Positions 7,153-17,808 of a stretch of DNA of 19,556 nt are shown piece after piece. This DNA comes from WRAI01 sp031549605 (lineage in GTDB: Bacteria; Bacillota; Clostridia; Oscillospirales; UBA929). The DNA is taken from assembly GCA_031549605.1 (NCBI GenBank), contig JAVBPM010000032.1, forward strand, positions 1-19,556, read 5' to 3'. Under the pieces are notes generated by a model that saw only the letters and a list, made by a program, of their open reading frames with translations, had not been told where the DNA came from and made no database searches. Numbering within the stretch: position 1 is the first letter of the stretch; every line of letters begins with the position of its first letter. The position numbers and the translations under genes were made by a program.

Positions 7153-7215
7153 CTACGTTCGGGTCGGCAAAAAACGTGCGCGTTTTTTCCGACCACGCAT
7201 GGCTCAGCGCTTATT
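7153..7215 (+). repeat. 126-bp repeat family 2, right-half fragment
   Basis: From CTACGTTCGGG to GGCTCAGCGCTTATT it matches the right half of family 2. The hairpin is GGTCGG plus AAAAAACG, loop TGCG, CGTTTTTT plus CCGACC (7162-7194), whereas the full copies have an AATGC/GCATT core. Its last bases supply the TAA stop of the methyltransferase gene on the opposite strand. Confidence 0.75.
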
Positions 7216-8074
7216 TCTCCATCCAAGCACTAGCCCCAGCACTCAGCGCAAACCCCCGCACGGCAATCGGCAGCCCCAGCTCGCCGCTATGCACCCTGCC
7301 CTGCGGCCAGACATCGCCAAACACAGCTTGCAGCATGGCGGCCATCACCGACGGCGCGAGGCCGGTGGTGTAGGTGTTGAGCAGGAGAAAGCAGGGGTTG
7401 TCACTCAGCAGCGGACGGCAGCCGACCAAAAAGTCGTACAGGCTGTCCTCCAGCTTCCACACCTCGCCCGACGGGCCGCGCCCGTAGGACGGCGGGTCGA
7501 GCACAATGGCATCGTAGCGCACGCCGCGCTTGATTTCGCGCGCGACATACTTGGCGCAGTCGTCGACAATCCAGCGTATCGGCGCTTGGCTCAGCCCCGA
7601 CAGCGCGGCGTTTTCACGCGCTTGCAGCACCATGCCCTTGGCGGCGTCGACGTGCGTGACCGCCGCACCGGCAGCGGCGGCGGCAACGGTCGCACCACCG
7701 GTATAGGCAAAGAGGTTGAGCAACCGAACCGGCGCGCCGTGCGCCTTGATTTTAGCCGTCATGGCGTCCCAGTTGACGGCCTGCTCGGGAAATAGGCCGG
7801 TGTGCTTGAAATCGGTCGGCTTGACGACAAATTTCAGGTCGCGGTAGCCCACCTGCCAGCGGCTGGGCAGCTGACGCTTCCACTCCCAGCGCCCACCGCG
7901 CTCGGCGCGAAAATACTGGCCGTCAACGGCACGCCAGCGCGGGTCGGTCTGCGGCAGCTTCCAAATCACCTGCGGGTCGGGCCGCGCCAAAACGGCGTCA
8001 CCCCAGCGCTCCAGCCGGTAGCCGTCGGTGGCGTCTATCAACTGATAGTCTGCCCACTGATCGCTGACATACAT
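7211..8074 (-). CDS. Class I SAM-dependent methyltransferase (RlmI-like, no PUA domain)
   Basis: A 287-residue methyltransferase related to the RlmI/RlmK group (Methyltrans_SAM), probably modifying rRNA. The SAM-binding motif LNLFAYTGG is at 119-127, the acidic HVDAAKG follows at 141-147, and the motif IV block LDPPSYGRG is near 192-200. The N-terminal PUA domain of full-length RlmI is lacking. The segment after motif IV reads LLNTYTTGLAP; the Cys expected there in 5-methylcytosine enzymes is absent, so I do not use the name rlmI. ATG 8074 is preceded by AAGGAG at 8 bases; the ATG at 8080 is too close. The TAA is within a family-2 repeat fragment. It probably has its own promoter, since a terminator-like hairpin separates it from the upstream lipoprotein gene. 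Confidence 0.85.
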   Translation of the reverse strand: MYVSDQWADYQLIDATDGYRLERWGDAVLARPDPQVIWKLPQTDPRWRAVDGQYFRAERGGRWEWKRQLPSRWQVGYRDLKFVVKPTDFKHTGLFPEQAVNWDAMTAKIKAHGAPVRLLNLFAYTGGATVAAAAAGAAVTHVDAAKGMVLQARENAALSGLSQAPIRWIVDDCAKYVAREIKRGVRYDAIVLDPPSYGRGPSGEVWKLEDSLYDFLVGCRPLLSDNPCFLLLNTYTTGLAPSVMAAMLQAVFGDVWPQGRVHSGELGLPIAVRGFALSAGASAWMEK

Positions 8075-8103
8075 CGGCATCGCTCCTTTTCGTAAACTGG
8101 AAT

Positions 8104-8132
8104 AGTGTATCAGAAAAGCGCCGTCAGCGCAA
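8104..8132 (-). promoter_or_regulatory. Putative promoter for the methyltransferase gene
   Basis: On the minus strand TTGCGC (8127-8132) and TACACT (8104-8109) are 17 bp apart, 30 bp before the start codon. The -35 is weak, and the site overlaps the tail of the terminator-like hairpin of the upstream gene. Confidence 0.45.
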
Positions 8133-8182
8133 GACAAAAGCGAGCCGTGCCCCGCCTTGCGGCAGCGCTTTACGGCTCGCTT
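8131..8182 (-). terminator. Probable intrinsic terminator after the WG-repeat lipoprotein gene
   Basis: An 11-bp perfect stem AAGCGAGCCGT (8138-8148) with its complement at 8172-8182. Read on the minus strand it is followed by TTTTGTCTT. It lies 14 bp after the stop codon. The T-tract is interrupted, so it may be leaky. Confidence 0.6.
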
Positions 8183-8196
8183 GGGTACAGTTCAGC

Positions 8197-9033
8197 TCAG
8201 CATTTCGGCTTTTTCACAATGCCGTACTTGCCGTTAACCTTGACAAAGGCGCTGCTTTCGTCAATGCTGACGGCATCGTCAAAGACAAAGGGCAGTACCT
8301 CGGCGTTGTTGCTGACGTCGATAAAGCCCCATTTGCCGTCTTTTTTCACCGCCGCGGGATTGGACAAATGCTCGTCGATGTCCTGGTAAATCAGCCCCGT
8401 CCACACGCCGTCGAGCGACGCGATGCCGGCGGTGTAATTGTCATCGGCATCAAAGATGGTCACGACATAGCCCTCGTCGTTCCATCGCGCCAGCAGCACG
8501 CCAAACAGCGGATCAAGCGCCCACGCCTTGGCCAGCTCGTCCAGCGTCGCGCGGTGCACAATCTCGCCGGTGTCATCATTAGACGCGTAGTACCGCTGCT
8601 GCTCCTCGTCGAAATAGACGACGCTGGACGCGCCGCCGCCGCCATGGCCCAAATGCTCGCGCAGCGGCAGACCCGTTTTGCTGTCGATGACCATATAGGT
8701 GTCGTCGGGATAAATGGCGGTATAGCCGCACTCAAAGTCGTAGAAAATGGTGTCATACTCCAGCGTCGGCTCAACAAGCCACTCCACGCCGTCAACGGCG
8801 TCCGTCGGCGCAATCGTCGGCGCAATCGTCGGCGACGCAACGACAGTCGTCGGCTCTACCGTCTGCGTACCGGTCGGCGTACCGGTCGGCTCTACCGTCG
8901 GCGTATCAACGGCAGCCGCCGTCGGCGTCGTGGTCGGCGATGCCGTTAGCTGACGACCGCACCCCGCGCACACCGCCAGCAGCGACAGCACGACCAGCGA
9001 CAGCACAGTCGTTTTACCAAATCTCGCTCTCAC
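8197..9033 (-). CDS. WG-repeat-containing putative lipoprotein
   Basis: A 278-residue exported protein. GTG at 9033 follows AAAGGAG with 8 bases between; the longer open frame upstream overlaps the glycosyltransferase gene. A signal peptide (about 1-24; RARFGK then a hydrophobic run) ends at CAGC, giving a plausible lipidated Cys25, though Cys at -3 is unusual. Residues about 28-80 are a Thr/Pro/Val-rich low-complexity linker (TPTVEPTGTPTGTQTVEPT). The C-terminal part has WG-type repeats, KKDGKWGFIDVSNN and KVNGKYGIVKK, with imperfect earlier ones, expected to form beta hairpins. The WG-repeat function is unknown; surface binding is a guess. It follows the GT-C gene by about 30 bp and is probably cotranscribed with it. 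Confidence 0.85.
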   Translation of the reverse strand: MRARFGKTTVLSLVVLSLLAVCAGCGRQLTASPTTTPTAAAVDTPTVEPTGTPTGTQTVEPTTVVASPTIAPTIAPTDAVDGVEWLVEPTLEYDTIFYDFECGYTAIYPDDTYMVIDSKTGLPLREHLGHGGGGASSVVYFDEEQQRYYASNDDTGEIVHRATLDELAKAWALDPLFGVLLARWNDEGYVVTIFDADDNYTAGIASLDGVWTGLIYQDIDEHLSNPAAVKKDGKWGFIDVSNNAEVLPFVFDDAVSIDESSAFVKVNGKYGIVKKPKC

Positions 9034-9064
9034 AAATCTATCTCCTTTAATACCGAGCGGCGTC

Positions 9065-10759
9065 TTACGGCAGCCGCTCCAGCATGATGTAGCGCTCGGT
9101 TTCCTCCTTGGCGTAGCCATAGGTTTCCGTCAGTCGGCCGACCACGGCGGGCACATATGTGCGGTAGGCGCGCGTGAAATCCTTGGACACAAAGATGTAG
9201 TCGGGCACCCGGTCAAGGCCCATAAAGTAATAGTGCTCCAGCAGGTCGGGCGCGAACAGCCACGAGCTGTAAGTGCCAAACGGCTTGGGATATGTAGCCA
9301 GATAGCACCACGTCTCGCGCGTAAAAAAGAGAATGCGACCGTCCGGCTTATCGCGGTAGACGGCGACTTCAGCGTACAGCTTGTTGTAAAATTCGCGGTA
9401 AGAATCGCTGGTGTACAGGCCTTTTTTGGGCCCGCGATCAATGGTGGCGGTCAACTGATCGGGCGTTTTCTCCCAATAGACGTGGCGCAGCTTAACGACT
9501 GCCTGCATCGACAGCTGCGTCACCAGCAGCAGCGCCACGATACACGTAATCCCGCGGCGCACGCCTTTGCTGTCGCCGGCGGTCTCGCGCACCAATGCGG
9601 CCAGCATCAAAACGGTGCCCACGCACGACACAGCCAGCGCCATGTGCATACAGTAGTAGCTTTGATTGGACGACAGGTGCAGGGTCAGCGCGTACAGCGC
9701 ACCCGGCACCCACAGGAGAAAAAAGACGCTTTTGAGCGGTTTTTGGGCCAGCAGATAGGCCACGGGGCCGAGCAGCGCCAGCGGAAACATCACGGAATTG
9801 TAGGTAAACTCAAACAGCGTCGGGCACAGCAAACCAAAACAAACCAACACCAGCAGCGCCGCCACCGCGAGGTACCAAACGCGGCGCTCCTTGCGTTTGC
9901 TGTCGACCAGCATTGTGGTCAGCAGCAGCGCATACGGCAGCCCGACAGCCAACAGATAGTTGCTGTCTGCGACAAACATGACTCTAACGCTCGACGTCAG
10001 CTGTTCCAGCATCGACCTGCCGTGCTCGGGGTCTTTGAACAGGAAGGGCAAGGCTTCAATCAGCCGGATGAGGCTTGTGTGCGAGAGCATATAGACGACA
10101 AACGCCACCAGCACCGCCGCCGCGCCGCCGGAAAACAGCAGCCACGACCGCAGCCGGCCGCGTTTAATCAGCACCGCAACGCTGCCGAGCAAATAGACGG
10201 CCACCAGATAGGGGCTGCACAGGCAGGCCATGGCATACATCACGCCGCACAGCACCAGCACCCAGACGCGCTTGCGCTGCTCGGTGACCAGCAGCACGCC
10301 AACCAGCGTGACAAGCTGCAGACCCATGGTGTTGTAGCTCAGCGCCATCATGTCATAGGGCGTAAACAGAAAAAACAAGAGCGCGGCGACGACGGCCGAC
10401 AGCCCGTACCCGGCTTTTTTCAACCGAACGAAGATAACCAGCGTCACCAGCGACTGCACTATAATATAGATGTAGCGGAACGCCAACAGGATGCCGTCGG
10501 TCGTGCCGGTCAGCAGCATATACAGCCGGAAAAACGGCAATAGCAACAGACCGGACAGCTGCGACAGGTGCCATTCGTCCACCAGCAGCGTGTCGCCCAG
10601 GCTGAGACGCTCGGGCACGGTCAGGTAAAAGGCCTCGTCGTTTCCGTATGCGCCGTAGCGCACCTTCCACAACAGCAGCGCCAGCGCCGCGCCAAACAGC
10701 AGCGCAAAGAGAACCACATCGCGCCGCCGCGACAGATAGACTCGCCGCCACAACTGCAT
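9065..10759 (-). CDS. Polytopic membrane protein, GT-C glycosyltransferase candidate
   Basis: A 564-residue protein with about 11-12 membrane helices and a C-terminal soluble domain (about 410-564). After the first helix it has GNDEAFYLTVPERLSLGD with Asp41-Glu42 in the first extracytoplasmic loop, the position of the catalytic acid in GT-C/GT39-like (ArnT, mannosyltransferase) enzymes, which move sugars from lipid-phosphate carriers. The similarity is topological and by this motif only, so the substrate is unknown. ATG 10759 has AGGAGG 6 bases upstream; an upstream in-frame ATG at 10774 overlaps the ribosome site. It is the first gene of a minus-strand unit with the lipoprotein gene and has a strong promoter. 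Cell-surface glycosylation is a reasonable inference. Confidence 0.8.
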   Translation of the reverse strand: MQLWRRVYLSRRRDVVLFALLFGAALALLLWKVRYGAYGNDEAFYLTVPERLSLGDTLLVDEWHLSQLSGLLLLPFFRLYMLLTGTTDGILLAFRYIYIIVQSLVTLVIFVRLKKAGYGLSAVVAALLFFLFTPYDMMALSYNTMGLQLVTLVGVLLVTEQRKRVWVLVLCGVMYAMACLCSPYLVAVYLLGSVAVLIKRGRLRSWLLFSGGAAAVLVAFVVYMLSHTSLIRLIEALPFLFKDPEHGRSMLEQLTSSVRVMFVADSNYLLAVGLPYALLLTTMLVDSKRKERRVWYLAVAALLVLVCFGLLCPTLFEFTYNSVMFPLALLGPVAYLLAQKPLKSVFFLLWVPGALYALTLHLSSNQSYYCMHMALAVSCVGTVLMLAALVRETAGDSKGVRRGITCIVALLLVTQLSMQAVVKLRHVYWEKTPDQLTATIDRGPKKGLYTSDSYREFYNKLYAEVAVYRDKPDGRILFFTRETWCYLATYPKPFGTYSSWLFAPDLLEHYYFMGLDRVPDYIFVSKDFTRAYRTYVPAVVGRLTETYGYAKEETERYIMLERLP

Positions 10760-10801
10760 ATGTAACCTCCTCACCCCTGTTATCGCTACTATATCAGACC
10801 A

Positions 10802-10829
10802 ATTATAGCAGATTTCAACCGCCTGTCAA
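10802..10829 (-). promoter_or_regulatory. Sigma-A promoter for the GT-C gene
   Basis: On the minus strand a perfect TTGACA (10824-10829) and a perfect TATAAT (10802-10807) are 16 bp apart, 43 bp before the start codon. It is back to back with the hybrid-kinase promoter, with 11 bp between the two -35 boxes. Confidence 0.8.
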
Positions 10830-10840
10830 TCGCAATAGAC

Positions 10841-10870
10841 TTGCCGCGAAGCATACGCCTGTGATATAAT
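10841..10870 (+). promoter_or_regulatory. Sigma-A promoter for the hybrid-kinase operon
   Basis: TTGCCG (10841-10846) and TATAAT (10865-10870) are 18 bp apart. An ATG at 10869 overlaps the -10 box and so cannot lie within the transcript. This fixes the kinase start at the TTG downstream and implies a very short leader of about 20 bases. Confidence 0.78.
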
Positions 10871-10895
10871 GCGACAATTGACAGGAGGTGGCTGC

Positions 10896-14108
<3,213 letters not shown>

Positions 14109-14112
14109 GCCC

Positions 14113-15174
14113 ATGGACAACCAACCGACCGCAACGATTATGATTATCGACGACAGCATCACCAACCTGACGATGGCCAGCAAGGCGCTGGGCGGCACCT
14201 ACCGCGTGCAAACGCTGCCGTCGGGCGAGCAGGCCTTAGCGCTGCTGTCGCGCAGCCCGTCGCTGCCCGATTTGATACTGCTTGACGTCGACATGCCGGG
14301 CCTGACCGGCTTTGAGGTCATCAAGCGGCTGAAAAAGGACGCCAAGACGGCGGCCATCCCGGTGATTTTTCTCACCGGCATGGACGGCGACACGCCCGAG
14401 CTGCTGGGCCTGTCGCTGGGCGCGGTCGACTACATCCGCAAGCCCTTTTCCGCGCCGCTGCTGCTGACGCGCATCGCGCTGCACTTAAAAATCCTGCAAC
14501 AGCAGCACAGTCTGGCCGACTACAGCGCCAACCTCGAGCGCAAGGTCGAGCACAAGACGCGCGACATCGTCAATTTGCAAAACGCCATCGTCGCGACGAT
14601 TACCGACCTGATTGAAAAGCGCGACGGCTTCACCGGCGGCCACGTCAACCGCACGTCGGCGCTGATGGAAAAGCTGCTGCGCGCGTATCTCAACGCCCAT
14701 CCCGACTGCGGGCTGAAGGAGGGCGAAATCACGCTGCTGGCCTTCTATTCGCGGCTGCACGACGTCGGCAAAATCGGCGTGCCCGACCGCATTTTGTTAA
14801 AAGAGCACCGGCTCGACGCCGACGAGGTTGAAATTATCCGGCTGCACACCGCGTACGGCGCGCAGGCGCTGGAAAAGTCGCGCCAATCGGTGCGCGGCGA
14901 CAGCTACCTCGACTTGGCCATCGACATGGCGCGCTGCCACCACGAGCGCTGGGACGGCGCCGGGTACCCCAGTGGGCTCAAGGGTCTGGACATTCCCCTG
15001 CCCGCGCGGCTGCTGGCCGTCTGCGACGTCTACGACGCGCTGGTCAGCGAGCGCAGCTATAAAAAAGCCATTCCGCAAGCCGAGGCGCTGCACATTCTGC
15101 GCGAGGGCGCCGGCACGCAGTTCGACCCCGAGGCGGTGCGCGTGTTCTGTCAGATGGTCGAGGCAACGGCATGA
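14113..15174 (+). CDS. Response regulator with HD-GYP domain (c-di-GMP phosphodiesterase)
   Basis: A 353-residue RpfG-like protein expected to hydrolyse cyclic di-GMP when phosphorylated. The receiver (about 8-125) has Asp13/Asp14, phospho-Asp58 (LLDVDMPG), Thr in FLTGMD and Lys in IRKPFS. A coiled-coil-like linker (about 128-165) joins the HD-GYP domain (about 165-350): GGHVNR, metal-binding LHDVGKIG (His216/Asp217), HHERWDGAGYPSGLKG with the GYP signature, and DVYDAL. All key residues appear present. ATG 14113 has GGAGGT 8 bases upstream, inside the end of the kinase gene. An open frame extending further upstream overlaps the kinase gene and is not used. It forms a two-gene operon with the hybrid kinase and closes at the terminator downstream. 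Confidence 0.93.
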   Translation: MDNQPTATIMIIDDSITNLTMASKALGGTYRVQTLPSGEQALALLSRSPSLPDLILLDVDMPGLTGFEVIKRLKKDAKTAAIPVIFLTGMDGDTPELLGLSLGAVDYIRKPFSAPLLLTRIALHLKILQQQHSLADYSANLERKVEHKTRDIVNLQNAIVATITDLIEKRDGFTGGHVNRTSALMEKLLRAYLNAHPDCGLKEGEITLLAFYSRLHDVGKIGVPDRILLKEHRLDADEVEIIRLHTAYGAQALEKSRQSVRGDSYLDLAIDMARCHHERWDGAGYPSGLKGLDIPLPARLLAVCDVYDALVSERSYKKAIPQAEALHILREGAGTQFDPEAVRVFCQMVEATA

Positions 15175-15181
15175 AACCGGT

Positions 15182-15226
15182 CGCGCTATGAGGGCAACCC
15201 ACCGCCCCCATAGCGCGCCTTTTTTT
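15182..15226 (+). terminator. Intrinsic terminator of the hybrid-kinase/HD-GYP operon
   Basis: A stem CGCGCTATG (15182-15190) with CATAGCGCG (15209-15217), extended by GGG/CCC after one mismatch, followed by seven T (15220-15226). It begins 8 bases after the TGA. It separates the two signalling operons. Confidence 0.9.
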
Positions 15227-15243
15227 CGCGATGTAACGCGCCG

Positions 15244-15298
15244 TTCGACATAAAAAGCAACGACTACTGAAAGTGTCGACGGTTACAGGCTTGTCGCA
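15244..15298 (+). promoter_or_regulatory. Cluster of Spo0A-box-like sites
   Basis: TTCGACA (15244-15250) is the exact reverse complement of the Spo0A box TGTCGAA. TGTCGAC (15274-15280) and TGTCGCA (15292-15298, overlapping the -35) each differ at one position. Spacing between the first two is 30 bp, about three helical turns. The operon encodes a Spo0A-type regulator, so self-control is plausible. GTCGAC-like strings are frequent in this genome, so chance is not excluded. Confidence 0.4.
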
Positions 15299-15319
15299 CG
15301 ACTGCATAGCCCGTATAAT
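15291..15319 (+). promoter_or_regulatory. Sigma-A promoter for the Spo0A-like/GHKL kinase operon
   Basis: TTGTCG (15291-15296) and a perfect TATAAT (15314-15319) are 17 bp apart, 43 bp before the first start codon. This is the only promoter I can place for the four-gene operon running to 19188. Confidence 0.75.
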
Positions 15320-15362
15320 TATAATAGCCCAAAAGGCAAAACGCCGACAGGGAGTGAACCGA

Positions 15363-15641
15363 TTGTATCACGAGGAATTGATTTCGCGTGCCTGTGTATT
15401 GTCTGATAATTGCGTATATTATTTGGAGTACATTGTTTACACCCAGTGCCGCACCGGCGAGCCGCCGCACTACGGCCTGCTGGTGCGCCAGACCGGCTAC
15501 CGCACCGCCGCGTCGCGCACCGGCCCGCTCACCGGGGACAAGCCGGAAATCACGGCGCTGTGCGAATTGTTTGCCCGTCACTTTGTCTTTCCCAGCACAC
15601 TCAACGACTTGGTTGACGACTACCGCCAAACGGCGATCTGA
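15363..15641 (+). CDS. Small DUF6514-like protein
   Basis: A 92-residue soluble protein. TTG 15363 has GGGAGTG starting 13 bases upstream (GGAG 8 bases before the start). The longer open frame from 15273 would begin upstream of the promoter and is rejected. The pattern CVYYLEYIVYTQ…YGLLVRQTG…ITALCELFARHFVFPSTLNDLVDDY resembles the small DUF6514 proteins of Clostridia; this match is from memory and moderate. It leads the operon, and its TGA runs directly into the AGGAGG of the response-regulator gene, so the two are tightly coupled. A role as a small modulator of the signalling system is inference from position only. Confidence 0.75.
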   Translation: MYHEELISRACVLSDNCVYYLEYIVYTQCRTGEPPHYGLLVRQTGYRTAASRTGPLTGDKPEITALCELFARHFVFPSTLNDLVDDYRQTAI

Positions 15642-15653
15642 GGAGGCGACCGC

Positions 15654-16397
15654 TTGAAAACCATACTGCTGGCCGACGACAATCGCAAGTGGCTGGATGT
15701 ATTAGAGATGGGACTCAGCCGTGAGCCCGGCTTTGACGTCGTGGCCAAAACTTACGACGGCAAGGAAACCATCGAGCGCATCGAGGCGCTGCGCCCCGAC
15801 ATCATCATTCTCGACATCATCATGCCCGAGTTCGACGGCGTGTACATTGTCAACCACATTCGCCAGTCTATCCCCGACTACCGGCCGGTCATCTATATCC
15901 TGTCGGGCATCGGCACCGACACCATTATCAAGATTATCAACGACTTAGAAGTCGCCTTCTACAGCATGAAGCCGGTGACCATTGAAACGGTAACCGCGCG
16001 GCTCAAGACCATCACCGGCAACCCCGCCGAGTCGGCCGAGCGCAGGTCGGCCGTCGCGTCGCCGGTCAGCCGGCAGGACCGCATTAAGTCGCTGCTGTCC
16101 GCGCTCGGCTTTCCGCCGCACTTGTTTTCCACCAAGTGTATGCAAGCGGCCGTTTGTACCTACGTCAACGACACCAACAGCCAGACGATGCTGACCAAGG
16201 CGCTTTACCCCGACGTGGCGGCGCAGCTGGGCGTGTCGGCGTCGTCGATAGAGAAAAACCTGCGCGCCAGCATCGCGCAAATGCAGCGCGCCAATACGCC
16301 GCTGTACCAGACGCTCTTTCCCCACGCGCGGCACAAAAAAGTGTCCAACGGCGAGTTTCTGGCCATCGCGAGCGAGCACCTTCGCACCAGCGCCTGA
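15654..16397 (+). CDS. Spo0A-like response regulator (REC plus Spo0A C-terminal DNA-binding domain)
   Basis: A 247-residue transcription factor. TTG 15654 with AGGAGG 7 bases upstream. The receiver (about 1-122) has Asp8/Asp9, phospho-Asp54 (ILDIIMPEFDG), Ser84 and Lys106-Pro107. From about 145 the Spo0A effector domain follows: LLSALGFPPHLFSTK, LTKALYPDVAAQLGVSA, recognition helix SSIEKNLRASI (197-207) and SNGEFLAIASEHLR. Against Bacillus Spo0A (SRVERAIR), two of the DNA-contact Arg positions are Ser198 and Lys201, while Glu200 and Arg204 are kept, so DNA specificity may differ. The setting is not that of the housekeeping spo0A (next to spoIVB), so I read it as a paralogue under control of the two GHKL kinases downstream. 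It could be the organism's only Spo0A, which the window cannot decide. Confidence 0.9.
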   Translation: MKTILLADDNRKWLDVLEMGLSREPGFDVVAKTYDGKETIERIEALRPDIIILDIIMPEFDGVYIVNHIRQSIPDYRPVIYILSGIGTDTIIKIINDLEVAFYSMKPVTIETVTARLKTITGNPAESAERRSAVASPVSRQDRIKSLLSALGFPPHLFSTKCMQAAVCTYVNDTNSQTMLTKALYPDVAAQLGVSASSIEKNLRASIAQMQRANTPLYQTLFPHARHKKVSNGEFLAIASEHLRTSA

Positions 16398-16422
16398 CGC
16401 CACCGCCGACGGATCGTACGAA

Positions 16423-17796
16423 ATGAACGGCTTTGCCTATTCGCGGCCGATGGGCCTTTTGCTGCAGCTCACCTCTGTGGCGACGTCCTACATCTTTGTG
16501 CTGCTGGTGGTCAATCTGGCGCTGTACGCCTGCGGCGAGCCCATCAAGCGCCGCGGCAAGCAGCGGCAGGTGGTGCTGCAAACGCTGCTCTACACGGCGC
16601 AAATTTTCATCGCTTACGCGCTCAGCGGCTTTGATGACATCAGCGACCCGGTGCTGGTGTTGCTGACGCTGCCCAACCCGCTGGTCACGGCGTGGACCTA
16701 TTTTTCGGCCACGCGGCTGCTCAAGCTGCCGCGCCACAAGTCGGTGATTGTACTGCGCATGACCGGCCTGTACGCCATGGTCGTCTACTGTCTCAACCTG
16801 CTGATACGGCGGTCTTTTTTTATACACGCAGCACCCCGCTATAACTATTTCAGCGACCTGATTGGCCTGCTGGTCTGTCTGGCGCTGCACATCGGGCTCT
16901 ACCATGTGGCCAAGCAGGCGCTGCGCCGCGGCAACGCCATGAACAATCTGGCCGACACGCTGTCGGTCAAGACGCTGTACCGCGTGGTCGGCCTGTCGTA
17001 TGCCATGCTCTGCTCAGTGTACGCGCTGCTGGCCGTCTGCCTCTGCTACCCCTCCTACAGCACCTACGGCAACGTCGTAGCGCTGGTGCTGGCGCTGTTG
17101 ATTTTGGCCATCGACTACGTCTACAGCCGCAGCCGCGCGGCGGCGGCCGAGCTGGCCAACAAAAGCTTACATATGCACGGTCTGATTGGCTCGGTCGAGC
17201 GGCTCAGCGCCCAGCGCCAGGAATACGACAGCCTGTTGGCCGCCTATGGCCGCCAGCTACAGGCCGGCGACTTGGCCGCCGTGCGGCAGTTTCACGAGAG
17301 CCTGACGGGCAAAACGCAGCTGACGGGCGAAAAGCTGCGGCTAACGCGCCTGATGCGCGACCACCCGCCGCTGGTGTCGCTGCTGCTGCAAAAAATCGAA
17401 TACGCCCAGCAATTGGGCGTCACACTGACCATGCCGGTGCTGTGCCAGCCGCTGGCACCGCTGTACTTAGAGCCAATCGACCTCTGCCGCGTGGTGGGCA
17501 CCCTGCTCGACAACGCCATCGAGGCGGCCGCCGCGTCGCTGGCACGGGTGGTTGAATTTTCCGTCGAGTGCAAGGGCGGCAACGGCAAGCTGGTGGTCAT
17601 CACCAACAGCACCGACGGCGAGGTCGACATCGACAAAATCTCCGTCCATGGCGTGACGTACAAGGCCGGCCACACCGGTCTGGGTCTGACACAGGTGCGC
17701 AACACCCTCAAGCAATACGGCAACAGCTCCATCGCCTTCAACTACTACGACCATATGTTCATGGTCATGCTCGATTTGCTGTCTCCGGACGGCTGA
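16423..17796 (+). CDS. AgrC-like GHKL sensor kinase lacking the phospho-His (ATP-binding half)
   Basis: A 457-residue membrane protein. About six to seven helices (about 8-225) are followed by a dimerisation helix and a GHKL ATPase domain (about 330-455). The ATP site looks intact: N-box LLDNAIEAA with Asn364, VVITNS, and G-box GHTGLGL 416-422. At the site where AgrC-type kinases have R-H-D-(F/Y)-x-N, this protein has RQEYDS, with Gln266 in place of the phospho-accepting His. It aligns along its length with the next gene (for example PNPLVTAWTYF against PSPLFAYAYFF), so the two are tandem duplicates. ATG 16423 has no good Shine-Dalgarno; it lies 25 bases after the regulator gene. Likely role: phosphorylate the His of the partner kinase. 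No agrB/agrD-type peptide gene was seen. Confidence 0.88.
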   Translation: MNGFAYSRPMGLLLQLTSVATSYIFVLLVVNLALYACGEPIKRRGKQRQVVLQTLLYTAQIFIAYALSGFDDISDPVLVLLTLPNPLVTAWTYFSATRLLKLPRHKSVIVLRMTGLYAMVVYCLNLLIRRSFFIHAAPRYNYFSDLIGLLVCLALHIGLYHVAKQALRRGNAMNNLADTLSVKTLYRVVGLSYAMLCSVYALLAVCLCYPSYSTYGNVVALVLALLILAIDYVYSRSRAAAAELANKSLHMHGLIGSVERLSAQRQEYDSLLAAYGRQLQAGDLAAVRQFHESLTGKTQLTGEKLRLTRLMRDHPPLVSLLLQKIEYAQQLGVTLTMPVLCQPLAPLYLEPIDLCRVVGTLLDNAIEAAAASLARVVEFSVECKGGNGKLVVITNSTDGEVDIDKISVHGVTYKAGHTGLGLTQVRNTLKQYGNSSIAFNYYDHMFMVMLDLLSPDG

Positions 17797-17808
17797 GGAG
17801 GAGTGTCT

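Noticed and set aside
10869..10895. ATG start for the hybrid kinase at 10869
   Set aside because: It overlaps the -10 box of the promoter and precedes the AGGAGG; TTG 10896 has correct spacing.
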